Notes under the pieces: model-generated
Told to the model about the DNA's origin: nothing
Database searches by the model: none
Seen by the model: only the letters and a program-made list of their open reading frames with translations
Translations under genes and position numbers: made by a program
NCBI RefSeq assembly: GCF_003688725.1
Contig: NZ_REFP01000008.1
Span: forward strand, 248,001-312,000
Length of the DNA stretch: 64,000 bases
DNA from: Thermoactinomyces vulgaris
GTDB taxonomy: Bacteria; Bacillota; Bacilli; Thermoactinomycetales; Thermoactinomycetaceae
Direction of reading: 5' to 3'
In this document: positions 28,098-39,188 of the stretch, one piece after another
How positions within the stretch are numbered: the stretch's first letter is position 1
How the letters are laid out: every line of letters begins with the position of its first letter

Positions 28098-29120
28098 ATG
28101 TTAAGCGAGCGGCAGAAGATGATCCTTTGGGCAGTCATTGATGATTACATCTTATCGGCTGAACCGGTTGGTTCACGCACGGTTTCCAAAAAGGAAGGAA
28201 TTCATTTTAGTGCCGCAACGGTTCGCAACGTCATGGCTGATCTGGAAGAGATGGGATTTTTGGAACAACCGCACACATCTGCCGGAAGAGTACCTTCACA
28301 AAAAGGGTATCGTTTTTATGTCGATCATTTGTTGAAGCCGTATATGTGGTCAAAGAAGGATTTAATGGCTTTGCATGATTATTACGTCACACGGATGGAT
28401 CATGTCGAGCAAGCAATCAAACATACCAACTCGATTTTGTCACAACTGACCAATTATATGACCTTTATCTTGGGGCCGAAAATTTCGGAAAGCAGATTGA
28501 AACACCTGCAAATCGTTCCGCTGAATGACCGGACCGCAGTTTCCATATTGGTTACGGATACGGGCCATGTCTATCAACAGCACATCACCGTTCCTGAAGG
28601 GGTATCATTGTCGGAGATTGAGCGGTTGACGAATTTCCTCCGTTTCCGTTTGACCGGTTCTCCCATTTCCAAATTAAAGCGGATTGTCGTCAAAGAGCTG
28701 GCTGACGAATTGCAGAGACATGTGGACCATTTTGAAAAACTGACAGACTTGCTGGACCAAATTCTGCTGGCCCGGCCGGACGAACGCTTGTATACCAGCG
28801 GGACGACGAAGATTTTGGAACAACCTGAATTCCGCGATGTGGATAAAATGAAATCCCTGCTCGACTTCCTTGAAAATGACGATGAGATCATATCCCTTCT
28901 CCAAACTTCTTCCGAAGGGGTGCAGGTCCGCATTGGGTATGAAAACCATTTGGAAGCAGTGAGGGATTGTAGTATCATTTCCGCATCGTATATGATTAAT
29001 GGGGAACCTGTTGGCACAATCGGCGTGTTGGGCCCGACCCGGATGGATTACGGGCGGGTGATCGGAATCATTCAGTTGTTGGCAAAAGATTTCTCAAGGC
29101 GTTTGGATTCGTTTTTTTGA
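28098..29120 (+). CDS. hrcA: heat-inducible transcriptional repressor HrcA
   Basis: This 340-residue repressor has an N-terminal winged helix (AEPVGSRTVSK...SAATVRNVMADLEE) and a GAF-like dimerisation domain ending in GVLGPTRMDYGRVI. It represses CIRCE-bearing promoters and is kept active by the GroE chaperonin in Bacillus. AAGGAGGGAAGG precedes ATG 28098. The CIRCE upstream means autoregulation. It is followed directly by a group II-type chaperonin gene instead of grpE. Confidence 0.97.
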   Translation: MLSERQKMILWAVIDDYILSAEPVGSRTVSKKEGIHFSAATVRNVMADLEEMGFLEQPHTSAGRVPSQKGYRFYVDHLLKPYMWSKKDLMALHDYYVTRMDHVEQAIKHTNSILSQLTNYMTFILGPKISESRLKHLQIVPLNDRTAVSILVTDTGHVYQQHITVPEGVSLSEIERLTNFLRFRLTGSPISKLKRIVVKELADELQRHVDHFEKLTDLLDQILLARPDERLYTSGTTKILEQPEFRDVDKMKSLLDFLENDDEIISLLQTSSEGVQVRIGYENHLEAVRDCSIISASYMINGEPVGTIGVLGPTRMDYGRVIGIIQLLAKDFSRRLDSFF

Positions 29121-29207
29121 AAATGGAGATTAATGGATTATCATGGTTTTGAGAGGGAGGGGGATCTGAATCCCCCGTCCCTGTGTATAGAAAGGGGGGA
29201 ATACCCG

Positions 29208-30752
29208 TTGCCCGAAAACGAGTCTTTTGTCCGTAATCCGGATGCGCGGATTTCGGCGTTGGAGAGTAATGCCAAAGCCGTAAAAGAGGTGGCTTCAGCC
29301 GTATCTTCCACCCTGGGGCCCAAGGGGCTGGATACGATGCTGGTCAACTCCAAAAACGAAGTGGTGGTCACCAATGACGGCGTTACCATCCTCGAATTGA
29401 TGAAGACGGAGCATCCGGCTGCGAAAATGATTGTCAACGTTGCCAAAGCACAGCAGGAGGAAATGGGGGATGGAACGACCACCGCCACGTTGCTGGCCTC
29501 CGCGCTGGTGGATGAAGGGGTTAAACAAGTGGCGCACGGGGTTCCTGTAACCAAAGTCATTGACGGGATACAAAAGGGAATCCGGTTTGCATTGCACAAA
29601 ATGCAGGAAAAAGCACGTCCCATTTACGAATTAGATGATGAATGGCTGCAGCGGATTGCCTTCACCGCCTGCCGCGAGGATGAAGACATCACAATGGCGG
29701 TGACGGAAGCCGCGTATATATTGGGACGGGAAAAGTTGTTGGATAAAGGATTTAAGTTTTCATCCTGTGTAATGGCCCATCCCCGTAGCGAGACACGGGT
29801 GGTTCCGGGGGTCCTTCTCAAGCAGCCTCATATGGACAGTGAGGTGCAGCGGAAAAAAGGAGAGACGCTTGTGCTCGTTTTGGCGGATTCTCTGGAGCCG
29901 GATCAAGATCCGAAAGATTTCGCGTCGGATGATGAGAACAACAAACAAGAAAGATTAAAAGAAGAGTTTTATGTGATGTTGGAACACATCATCCATTTAA
30001 ATGTGGGGCTGATTGTGGCAGGAGGTTCTGTTGATCCGTATGCAGAGAGTGTTTTTGCGGATGCAGGGATTGTCGTGGTGGAAAACGTGGCAGAGGATGA
30101 TCTGAGAAAAGTCGCGGAACACACCCGCGCGAGGATTGTGAAGCGGAGTGCTTTGCGCCGCAGCTTGCCGGACGGCATGAAGCCGTTTTTGGGTGTGTGC
30201 AAAGAGGTTGCCGGCGACAACGAGCTTCAATGTGTGAGCGTGACCGGCGGTCAAGGAAAGCCGTATGCCACCATTGTTGTCGGAGCGACCACGGAAGATG
30301 TGATTAAAGAGCAGGAACGCATTGCCAAAGATGCGGCATCGGCGGTGCAGGCTGCCATCCGGGGCGGTTTTGTGCCGGGAGGAGGCGCCGTTGAGTTGTT
30401 TATTGCCCGCCATGTGGAACATTACCGGGAAACCATCCAGGGAACGGAACGGTTTGGCGTGTCTGCCGTGGCGGAAGCTCTCCAAAAGCCGATGAAACAA
30501 GTTGTGGCCAATGCAGGCTTTAATCCGTTGGAAAAGATCGAGTCCGTCAAGGTTTTTCAAGCCAAACGTCAATCCGACTCCTTGGGGGTGGATTGCGATC
30601 GTGGCACAATTGTCGATATGATTGAAATGGGTGTGGTCGATCCGTTGTTGGTGAAAGCACATGCACTGAAAACAGCCGGTGAGGTTGCGATCGCCATCTT
30701 GCGAATTCATGCCATTGTGAAAATGAAGGAAAACCCCGTTTCAAAAACTTAG
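29208..30752 (+). CDS. archaeal-like group II (bacterial 'group III') chaperonin
   Basis: This 514-residue protein is of the thermosome/CCT type, not GroEL. LGPKGLDTMLV is near residue 36, TNDGVTIL near 58, the nucleotide motif GDGTTTATLLA near 88, and PGGGAVELFIARH near 390. The C-terminal KTAGEVAIAILRI matches the thermosome equatorial domain. Length is close to archaeal thermosome subunits. TTG 29208 follows AAAGGGGGG by about 8 bases, and an in-frame start at 29133 has no site. It lies between hrcA and grpE under CIRCE control. Such genes were described in a few Firmicutes dnaK operons as group III chaperonins with a built-in lid. The sequence ends ILRIHAIVKMK, lacking a Gly-Met tail. Confidence 0.93.
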   Translation: MPENESFVRNPDARISALESNAKAVKEVASAVSSTLGPKGLDTMLVNSKNEVVVTNDGVTILELMKTEHPAAKMIVNVAKAQQEEMGDGTTTATLLASALVDEGVKQVAHGVPVTKVIDGIQKGIRFALHKMQEKARPIYELDDEWLQRIAFTACREDEDITMAVTEAAYILGREKLLDKGFKFSSCVMAHPRSETRVVPGVLLKQPHMDSEVQRKKGETLVLVLADSLEPDQDPKDFASDDENNKQERLKEEFYVMLEHIIHLNVGLIVAGGSVDPYAESVFADAGIVVVENVAEDDLRKVAEHTRARIVKRSALRRSLPDGMKPFLGVCKEVAGDNELQCVSVTGGQGKPYATIVVGATTEDVIKEQERIAKDAASAVQAAIRGGFVPGGGAVELFIARHVEHYRETIQGTERFGVSAVAEALQKPMKQVVANAGFNPLEKIESVKVFQAKRQSDSLGVDCDRGTIVDMIEMGVVDPLLVKAHALKTAGEVAIAILRIHAIVKMKENPVSKT

Positions 30753-30765
30753 GAGGATTTTTAAG

Positions 30766-31398
30766 ATGAATCAAGAAAAAGATGAGCTCCAGCATCAACC
30801 GGAAGAAGCCCGTTTAGAGCAGGAGCAAAATCGGGAAGAAAAAGAATTACATATCCAAAAGGAACCACCGAAGGAAGAGGCAGTTTCCGAAGAAGAAAAA
30901 GACGGCGGGAAAGTGCTTGAAAAGTTGGAGGCAGAGTTGGAAGAAGCGAGACAATCTGCAGATCATTGGAAAAAACAAGCAGAAGAAAACAAAGAATTGT
31001 ATTTGCGGGCGTTGGCCGATTACGAGAACTACCGCCGGCGTGCCCGCAAGGAAAAAGAGGAAGCGTTGAAATACAGTGTGGTTCCTTTTTTGGAAAATCT
31101 GTTGCCGGTCCTTGACAATTTCGAGAGGGCGCTTGATGCCGCTGACGCCAATCAGGATGTCCAGGCGCTTCAAGAAGGCATAGAAATGGTGTACCGGCAA
31201 TTTTTAAATGTGTTGTCCCAAGCGGGACTCACTTTGATTGAAACTGAAGGGAAACCATTCAATCCTCATGAACACAATGCGGTGATGCAGGTTGAAGCGG
31301 ATGATGTGGAATCCGGAATGGTGGTTGAGGAATTGCAACCGGGGTACCGGTATTTGGATCGCGTCATTCGTCCTTCAATCGTGAAAGTCAGTAAATAG
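30766..31398 (+). CDS. grpE: GrpE nucleotide exchange factor
   Basis: This 210-residue protein releases ADP from DnaK. A long acidic, Glu-rich low-complexity N-terminus (about 50 residues) precedes the coiled coil (ADHWKKQAEENKELYLRALAD) and the beta domain with the signature NPHEHNAVMQVE near residue 167. AGGAGG lies upstream of ATG 30766. It is 13 bases after the chaperonin gene, so they are co-transcribed. Confidence 0.97.
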   Translation: MNQEKDELQHQPEEARLEQEQNREEKELHIQKEPPKEEAVSEEEKDGGKVLEKLEAELEEARQSADHWKKQAEENKELYLRALADYENYRRRARKEKEEALKYSVVPFLENLLPVLDNFERALDAADANQDVQALQEGIEMVYRQFLNVLSQAGLTLIETEGKPFNPHEHNAVMQVEADDVESGMVVEELQPGYRYLDRVIRPSIVKVSK

Positions 31399-31439
31399 AT
31401 AACATCTATCTTCATATTTGTCACTGAAGTGGGAGGTAG

Positions 31440-33296
<1,857 letters not shown>

Positions 33297-33323
33297 GGAG
33301 GAGCAGGAAGAGTTCTCCTCGAC

Positions 33324-33373
33324 TGGAAAGTCAGCGTCGGGGCTCTGCCTTGAGTTGACTTTCCCTTTTTTTG
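33324..33373 (+). terminator. hairpin with T tract between dnaK and dnaJ
   Basis: GGAAAGTCA (33325-33333) pairs with TGACTTTCC (33356-33364) and is followed by TTTTTTT. It probably attenuates transcription so that dnaJ and downstream genes are made at a lower level than dnaK. Confidence 0.75.
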
Positions 33374-33421
33374 TGAAAGGTCAAAACCAAATCGTTTCAT
33401 CAATGAAGGGGAGGTGACCCG

Positions 33422-34543
33422 GTGAGCAAGCGCGATTATTATGAGGTGCTTGGCGTGAGTCGTGATGCCTCGGAAAGCGAGATACGGAAAGCCTATCGGA
33501 AATTGGCGCGTAAATACCACCCGGATGTAAACAAAGAAAAAGATGCGGAACAGAAATTTAAAGAGATTAAAGAAGCTTATGAAGTCTTGAGCGATCCGCA
33601 GAAAAAGGCACAATATGACCGCTTTGGACATGCCGATCCCAACCAGGGGTTCGGGGGGGCTGGCGGTTTTGAAGCCGATTTTGGTTTTGGAGACATTTTT
33701 GACATGTTTTTCGGCGGCGGCCGCCGCAGCACCAATCCGCATGCTCCCCGCAAAGGGGCTGATTTGGAATACCGTTTGACAGTGGAGTTTAAAGATGCGG
33801 TTTTTGGGAAAAATGTGGAAGTGGCGATTCCGCGAACCGAAACGTGTGAAAAATGTCATGGTTCCGGGGCCAAACCCGGAACCCAACCGGAAACCTGTTC
33901 CACCTGTCAAGGAACCGGTCAATCCGAAGTGGTGCAAAATACGCCTTTCGGCCGCATTGTGAACCGGCGGATTTGTCAGGTATGTAACGGATCGGGTAAA
34001 ATCATCCGTGAAAAATGCAGCGGATGTTCCGGAACCGGCCAAGTGAAACGGAAAAAGAAAATCAACGTCAAAATTCCTGCCGGGATTCATGAAGGTGCCC
34101 AACTGCGCGTGAGCGGGGAGGGAGAACCCGGCCAAAACGGCGGACCGGCAGGGGACTTATACATTACCGTTTATATCAAACCGCATGAATTCTTCAAAAG
34201 AGAAGGTGACGATTTGGTCTGTGAACTGCCGATCACCTTTGGACAGGCTGCATTGGGAGATGAAGTGATCGTCCCCACCTTAAACGGCCGTGCCAAACTG
34301 AAAGTTCCTGCCGGCACACAGACCGGAACCGAGTTTCGCCTTCGCGGAAAAGGTGTTCCCCGTTTACGCGGATACGGGGAAGGGGATTTGCGCGTGAAAG
34401 TCCGTGTGGTCACACCAACCAAATTGACGGAGGAACAAAAAGAAGCCTTGCGCCATTTCAGCCATTTATGCGGCGAATATATCAAACAAGAACAAAGCAC
34501 GAACTTTTTCGATAAGATGAAACAGGCATTTCGAGGCGAGTAA
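33422..34543 (+). CDS. dnaJ: co-chaperone DnaJ (Hsp40)
   Basis: This 373-residue protein has a J domain with the HPD motif (YHPDVNK near residue 33), a Gly/Phe-rich stretch, four CxxCxGxG zinc repeats ([32 protein letters not shown], residues about 140-215), and C-terminal substrate domains. GTG 33422 follows GGGGAGGTG. It stimulates DnaK ATPase. A terminator follows the stop. Confidence 0.98.
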   Translation: MSKRDYYEVLGVSRDASESEIRKAYRKLARKYHPDVNKEKDAEQKFKEIKEAYEVLSDPQKKAQYDRFGHADPNQGFGGAGGFEADFGFGDIFDMFFGGGRRSTNPHAPRKGADLEYRLTVEFKDAVFGKNVEVAIPRTETCEKCHGSGAKPGTQPETCSTCQGTGQSEVVQNTPFGRIVNRRICQVCNGSGKIIREKCSGCSGTGQVKRKKKINVKIPAGIHEGAQLRVSGEGEPGQNGGPAGDLYITVYIKPHEFFKREGDDLVCELPITFGQAALGDEVIVPTLNGRAKLKVPAGTQTGTEFRLRGKGVPRLRGYGEGDLRVKVRVVTPTKLTEEQKEALRHFSHLCGEYIKQEQSTNFFDKMKQAFRGE

Positions 34544-34549
34544 AGAGGG

Positions 34550-34576
34550 AAACGGGCAATTTCGCCCGTTTTTTCT
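34550..34576 (+). terminator. terminator between dnaJ and prmA
   Basis: The stem AAACGGGC/GCCCGTTT has a 6-base loop and is followed by TTTTTTC. Confidence 0.75.
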
Positions 34577-34601
34577 TTGAGGTGAAGGGAGCAATGAGCG
34601 G

Positions 34602-35546
34602 ATGGATTGGCTGGAAGTGAGTGTCCGTACAAGCCACGAGTCGGCAGAAGCCATCAGTGAATTCTTACAGGAGATGGGGGCCGACGGGGTTGCCATAGAA
34701 GATTCGAACGTCTTGAATCAGGATTTTGAAAAGCGTTATGGGGAAATCATCGAATTGACCCCGGAGGATTATCCGGAAGAGGGCGTGGTCATCAAAGCTT
34801 ATTTGTCTGATTTGCAATCGGTCGATCCGGAAATCCTGAAAAAAAGAATCAAGGAGAAATTGGAATCGCTGAAGCAATACGGATTGTCCCCCGGGCAAGG
34901 GTTGGTGGGGATCCGAAGCGTGAGTGAACAGTCTTGGGAAAATGAATGGAAAACATACTACAAGCCGGTCCGGGTGACGGATACGATCACCATCAAGCCG
35001 GTGTGGGAGGATTATCAGCCGGAAAGCCCGGATGAAAAAATCGTCCGGCTGGATCCCGGAATGGCCTTTGGAACCGGGACGCATCCGACAACCAAACTGT
35101 GTATCCAGTGTTTGGAAAAATATTTGCCGCGCGATGCCAAGGTGATAGATGTGGGATGCGGAAGCGGCATTTTAAGCATTGTATCCGCCATGCTCGGTGC
35201 GAAAAACGTTTTGGCGTTGGATTATGATCCCCTGGCCGTGGAAAAGGCAAAAGAAAACATTGGTCTCAATCCAATCGAAAGCGGGATCCGGGTGGAAAAA
35301 GGCGATTTGTTAAAAGGGGTGTCCCAAACGGCGGATGTTGTCGTCGGCAATCTGTTGGCCGAATTGATTCTGCCGATGGTTCCGGATTTGCCGCGTGTCT
35401 TGGTGCCCGGCGGCATTTTTATCGGCTCGGGGATTATTGAAGAAAAAGCCGATGCAGTGGAACAGTCTCTGGTTTCGTGCGGGCTTCAAGTGCTGGAAAA
35501 GATTCATATGGATGGCTGGGTAGCCATTGTGGCAAAAAAATGGTAA
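34602..35546 (+). CDS. prmA: ribosomal protein L11 methyltransferase
   Basis: This 314-residue SAM methyltransferase has an N-terminal L11-recognition domain and a Rossmann domain with VIDVGCGSGILSI near residue 180 and the amino-methyl motif GNLLAEL near 248. PrmA trimethylates lysines and the N-terminus of L11. ATG 34602 is preceded by GAAGGGA. It is at the usual place between dnaJ and rsmE. Confidence 0.95.
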   Translation: MDWLEVSVRTSHESAEAISEFLQEMGADGVAIEDSNVLNQDFEKRYGEIIELTPEDYPEEGVVIKAYLSDLQSVDPEILKKRIKEKLESLKQYGLSPGQGLVGIRSVSEQSWENEWKTYYKPVRVTDTITIKPVWEDYQPESPDEKIVRLDPGMAFGTGTHPTTKLCIQCLEKYLPRDAKVIDVGCGSGILSIVSAMLGAKNVLALDYDPLAVEKAKENIGLNPIESGIRVEKGDLLKGVSQTADVVVGNLLAELILPMVPDLPRVLVPGGIFIGSGIIEEKADAVEQSLVSCGLQVLEKIHMDGWVAIVAKKW

Positions 35547-35563
35547 AATGGCAGGAGTGTCAA

Positions 35564-36310
35564 ATGCAAAGATATTTTGTATCCGAAGACGCATTTCAAG
35601 GTGAATTCGTTTGGTTAACAGGGGAAGAAGTGCACCACATTCGCAACGTGATGCGGTTTCAGCCCAATGATCAAATCATTGTCTGTAAAGAAGATGGAAT
35701 GGATTATCTGTGCTCCATTTCGGAAATCAACCGCAACGAAATCCTTTGCGAAGTGGTGGAAAAACGGCCTTCGAAAGGAGAGCCGAAAACTAGGATTACT
35801 GTTGCCCCTTCTTTGGTGAGAAGCAATAAACTCGAATGGATCATACAAAAGGGGACCGAAATCGGTGCTGTTTCCTTTCAGCCCTTTTGTTCTGAACGTT
35901 CATTGATCCATATAGATGATAAAAAGGAAAGAAAGAAGCGGGAGCGTTGGCAACGGATTGCAAAGGAAGCGGCCGAACAGTCGCATCGCGGCAAAGTGCC
36001 GGCTGTCTTGCCTGCTTTGTCATGGAAAGAATTTCTCGCTGAGATGGAAAGGTTTCCGCTTGTTCTCATCGCGTATGAAAAAGGGGGAGTCCCCATCCGT
36101 CAAGCGATGGCCGGCTCGCAAGCGGATGAAATCATGCTTGTGACCGGACCGGAAGGCGGGTTTACTGAAGCCGAAATCGATGAGGCCAAAGCAAGGGGAG
36201 CCGTGCCGGTCACATTGGGAAACCGGATTCTCAGAGCCGAGACAGCACCGCTGGTTGCTCTTTCTTGCATATTGTTTGCAAGACATGAATTGGGAGGTGA
36301 AACACAGTGA
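35564..36310 (+). CDS. rsmE: 16S rRNA (U1498-N3) methyltransferase
   Basis: This 248-residue SPOUT-class methyltransferase has an N-terminal PUA-like domain (HHIRNVMR) and a C-terminal knot with LVTGPEGGFTEAE near residue 196 and LGNRILRAETA near 224. ATG 35564 gives the family start (MQRYFV), with GCAGGAG upstream. In-frame ORF sequence before it overlaps prmA and is not used. It overlaps mtaB by 4 bases. Confidence 0.95.
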   Translation: MQRYFVSEDAFQGEFVWLTGEEVHHIRNVMRFQPNDQIIVCKEDGMDYLCSISEINRNEILCEVVEKRPSKGEPKTRITVAPSLVRSNKLEWIIQKGTEIGAVSFQPFCSERSLIHIDDKKERKKRERWQRIAKEAAEQSHRGKVPAVLPALSWKEFLAEMERFPLVLIAYEKGGVPIRQAMAGSQADEIMLVTGPEGGFTEAEIDEAKARGAVPVTLGNRILRAETAPLVALSCILFARHELGGETQ

Positions 36311-37653
36311 AAACGGTGGCTTTTCATACGTTGGGTTGTAAAGTGAATGCCTATGAAACCGAAGCCATCTGGCAAATGTTTAAAAAAGCGGATTACAAAC
36401 GGGTGGAATTTGAAGAGGAAGCCGATGTTTATGTGATCAACACTTGTACGGTCACCAATACGGGAGACCGGAAAAGCCGGCAAATGATCCGCCGGGCGAT
36501 CCGGCGCAATCCTGACGCGGTCATCGCGGTGACCGGTTGCTATGCCCAAACCTCCCCTGCCGAAGTGGCTGCGATTCCCGGGGTGGATGTCGTGGTCGGG
36601 ACACAAGGGCGCGAAAAGCTGATCGATTATGTGGAACAATACATGCGGGAACGTGAACCGATCAACGCTGTGGGGAACATCATGAAGCAACGCAAGTTTG
36701 AAGAATTGGATGTGCCCACGTTTTCGGACCAAACCCGGGCATATCTCAAAATCCAGGAAGGATGCAACAACTTTTGCACGTTCTGCATTATTCCCTGGGC
36801 GAAAGGGTTGTCCCGCAGCCGTCAGCCTGAAAATGTCCTGAAACAAGCGCGCCAGTTGGTGGATGCCGGTTATAAAGAGATTGTCCTGACCGGTATTCAC
36901 ACAGGTGGTTACGGGGATGACTTTGAAGATTACAAGCTGGCTGACTTGTTGTGGGATTTGGATAAAATTGAAGGGTTGAAAAGAATCCGGATCAGTTCCA
37001 TTGAAGCCAGCCAGATCGATGACCGGGTGATCGAGGTGTTGAACGCATCCGAAAAAATGTGCCGCCACCTGCATATTCCGTTGCAGGCGGGAGATGACGC
37101 CGTGTTAAAACGGATGCGCCGCAAATATACGACAGAAGAATACAGGGAAAAAATCATGAAGTTGCATGAAGCCATGCCGGATGTGGCGATCACCACCGAC
37201 GTGATTGTCGGCTTCCCGGGAGAAACGGAAGAACAATTTGAGCGCGGATACCGTTTTATTGAAGACTTGAAAATGTATCAGCTGCATGTCTTCCCATACT
37301 CCAAAAGAACCGGAACCCCCGCCGCCCGCATGCCGGACCAAGTGCCGGAAGAAGTGAAACACGAACGGGTCCGCAAGCTTATTGAACTGTCCAAACGGTT
37401 GACGGTGGAGTATGCCCGGCGTTTTGTGGGCGAAGTGGTGGAAGTGATTCCGGAACAACCGTTTAAAGAGGACCCGGACAGCGGGCTTTATATGGGTTAT
37501 TCGGATAACTACCTGCAAGTGGTTTTCCCGGCTGATCCCGAATGGGTTGGAAAAGTTTGCCGGGTGAAAATTGATCGTGTTGATCCGGAGTATTGTTACG
37601 GCACTTTCGTGCGTGTGGTGGATGAAGTGCCCCGTCCGGCCAGGGTTGGTTGA
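36307..37653 (+). CDS. mtaB: tRNA t6A37 methylthiotransferase MtaB
   Basis: This 448-residue radical SAM enzyme converts t6A37 to ms2t6A37 in tRNA. The N-terminal UPF0004 domain has three cysteines (LGCKVNAYE, NTCTVT, TGCYAQ). The radical SAM motif is CNNFCTFC near residue 153, and a C-terminal TRAM-type domain follows. GTG 36307 overlaps the rsmE stop. Family assignment to MtaB (YqeV) rather than MiaB follows the context and the N-terminal pattern. Confidence 0.93.
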   Translation: MKTVAFHTLGCKVNAYETEAIWQMFKKADYKRVEFEEEADVYVINTCTVTNTGDRKSRQMIRRAIRRNPDAVIAVTGCYAQTSPAEVAAIPGVDVVVGTQGREKLIDYVEQYMREREPINAVGNIMKQRKFEELDVPTFSDQTRAYLKIQEGCNNFCTFCIIPWAKGLSRSRQPENVLKQARQLVDAGYKEIVLTGIHTGGYGDDFEDYKLADLLWDLDKIEGLKRIRISSIEASQIDDRVIEVLNASEKMCRHLHIPLQAGDDAVLKRMRRKYTTEEYREKIMKLHEAMPDVAITTDVIVGFPGETEEQFERGYRFIEDLKMYQLHVFPYSKRTGTPAARMPDQVPEEVKHERVRKLIELSKRLTVEYARRFVGEVVEVIPEQPFKEDPDSGLYMGYSDNYLQVVFPADPEWVGKVCRVKIDRVDPEYCYGTFVRVVDEVPRPARVG

Positions 37654-37663
37654 GGTCGGGATG

Positions 37664-37703
37664 GAAAAAGGTTGTTAACCGGTCGGGGTTGACAACCTTT
37701 TTT
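37664..37703 (+). terminator. terminator of the hrcA-mtaB gene cluster
   Basis: The stem AAAAAGGTTGT/ACAACCTTTTTT has an AT-rich flank and T tract. Confidence 0.85.
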
Positions 37704-37731
37704 CTTACCTTTTTTTAAAGGAGGAAGGAAG

Positions 37732-38160
37732 TTGAAAGAGATTTCTGCAGGCGGTGTTGTGTTTCGGGAAAAGCACGGAAGATACGAGATTTTGATGATT
37801 AAAGACCGTTTTGAACATTGGACGTTGCCGAAAGGAAAACAAGAGCCGGGCGAAACCGTTGAGGAAACAGCCTTGAGGGAAATCGAAGAGGAAACGGGGA
37901 TCAAAGGGGAAATTCTGCGTCCCCTGGTGACCGTGCAGTATACATATGAACATCTGCAGCACGGGGAAACGGACAAGGTTGTGCACTATTTTTTGGTGAA
38001 AGCGATGGACGGAACAGAATCCCCTCAGTTGGAAGAGATAGATGATGTCACATGGCTCACGGTGAAAGAAGCGTTGTCAAGACAAGCGCTTCACGGCTAT
38101 TCGAATAATCAGGAGGTCATGGATCAGGCAGTTGATTTCCTGACCAATGAGTGCGGTTAA
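37732..38160 (+). CDS. NUDIX hydrolase
   Basis: This 142-residue protein carries a complete Nudix box (GX5EX7REUXEEXGU) from GKQEPGE to EEETGI near residues 38-60, which binds divalent metal for hydrolysis of nucleoside diphosphate-linked compounds. The N-terminal SAGGVVFRE and WTLPKGK are typical of (di)adenosine-polyphosphate or MutT-like members. The substrate is not predictable. TTG 37732 follows AAAGGAGGAAGG. The stop shares TTAA with the convergent transporter gene. Confidence 0.9.
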   Translation: MKEISAGGVVFREKHGRYEILMIKDRFEHWTLPKGKQEPGETVEETALREIEEETGIKGEILRPLVTVQYTYEHLQHGETDKVVHYFLVKAMDGTESPQLEEIDDVTWLTVKEALSRQALHGYSNNQEVMDQAVDFLTNECG

Positions 38161-39095
38161 AAGCTTGCTTTTTCGGGAACCAGACGGGTGATAAAGCGGG
38201 CGAATTGGTCGCAAAACGGAAGCACCGCGATGGAACAAATGAGATTGAACAAGGTCTGAATGTGGGCGATTTGCGTTGCCGGATCTCCGGACAAATACGG
38301 AGCCAGCCGGGCGATGACCGGTATGAACGGGGTGAACAAGATGGCGCCTGCCACATTTAAGATCAGATGGGAAAGGGCGACTTGTTTGGCGGCAGGGATG
38401 GTGCGGATGGACGCCATGAGTGCTGTGACGCAGGTGCCGATGTTGCTTCCGAACACAACGGCAATGGCAAAAGGAAGCGGAATCACCTGGGCGGCATAAA
38501 ATCCCATGGCCATGGCGATGCAGGCGCTGCTGCTGTGAATCAGCGCCGTAACCAGGATGCCTGCGGCAAGACCCGAAACAATGGGGTTTCCGCCGTGATG
38601 GATGAGCCAGGAAACCCATCCTTGTTCCTTCAGGGATTCCGTGATGCTTTGCATCCATTCGATTCCCCAAAAGATGGCTCCAAATCCGAGACAGACCGAG
38701 CCGGTGTTTTTGAGGAACGGATTGGAAAGCAAAGTGAGGCCGCCGCCGATGACCAACAGCGGAATGGCAAAATCTTCGATTTTCAAGGCCAGGATTTGGG
38801 TGGTGATGGTGGTTCCCACATTGCTTCCCAGGATGATTCCCAACGATTGGGAAAAAGTGAGCATACCGGCATTGACGAAACCGATGGTCAACACCGTCAC
38901 GGCACTGCTGGACTGCAAAAAAGCGGTGGTGACCGTTCCGGTCCAAAAACTGCGCACCGGTGTTTTCGTGAATCGCAGCAACACGGACTGCAAGCGGTCA
39001 CGGGCCAGGTTTTCCAAGCCTGTCCGCATCTTGGAAAGTCCCCATAAAAAAATAAAAAGACCAAACCCGAACGGAACCAACAATTGAATCGGCAT
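38157..39095 (-). CDS. Na/Pi cotransporter family protein (NptA/YqeW-like)
   Basis: This 312-residue membrane protein has two inverted repeats of the Na/Pi symporter family, each with a QSSSA/HSSSA signature (TAFLQSSSAVT near residue 60 and ALIHSSSACI near 190) and a GSNVGTT/GSNIGT motif. It likely moves phosphate or another anion with sodium. There is no C-terminal PhoU domain, so it is the short form. It is convergent with the NUDIX gene, and the stops overlap in TTAA (38157-38160). Confidence 0.9.
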   Translation of the reverse strand: MPIQLLVPFGFGLFIFLWGLSKMRTGLENLARDRLQSVLLRFTKTPVRSFWTGTVTTAFLQSSSAVTVLTIGFVNAGMLTFSQSLGIILGSNVGTTITTQILALKIEDFAIPLLVIGGGLTLLSNPFLKNTGSVCLGFGAIFWGIEWMQSITESLKEQGWVSWLIHHGGNPIVSGLAAGILVTALIHSSSACIAMAMGFYAAQVIPLPFAIAVVFGSNIGTCVTALMASIRTIPAAKQVALSHLILNVAGAILFTPFIPVIARLAPYLSGDPATQIAHIQTLFNLICSIAVLPFCDQFARFITRLVPEKASF

Positions 39096-39160
39096 CGGCT
39101 TGTTTCCCTCCTTGATTTGATTTATATGTGGACATGCGGAGGGAATGACCGATAAAATAA

Positions 39161-39183
39161 ATAAAAGCCCTGCAACAGGGCTG
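39161..39183 (-). terminator. terminator of the 39189 gene
   Basis: On the minus strand the stem AGCCCTG/CAGGGCT has a 4-base loop and is followed by TTTATTTATTTT. It lies 5 bases past the stop of the preceding minus-strand gene. Confidence 0.75.
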
Positions 39184-39188
39184 GCGCA

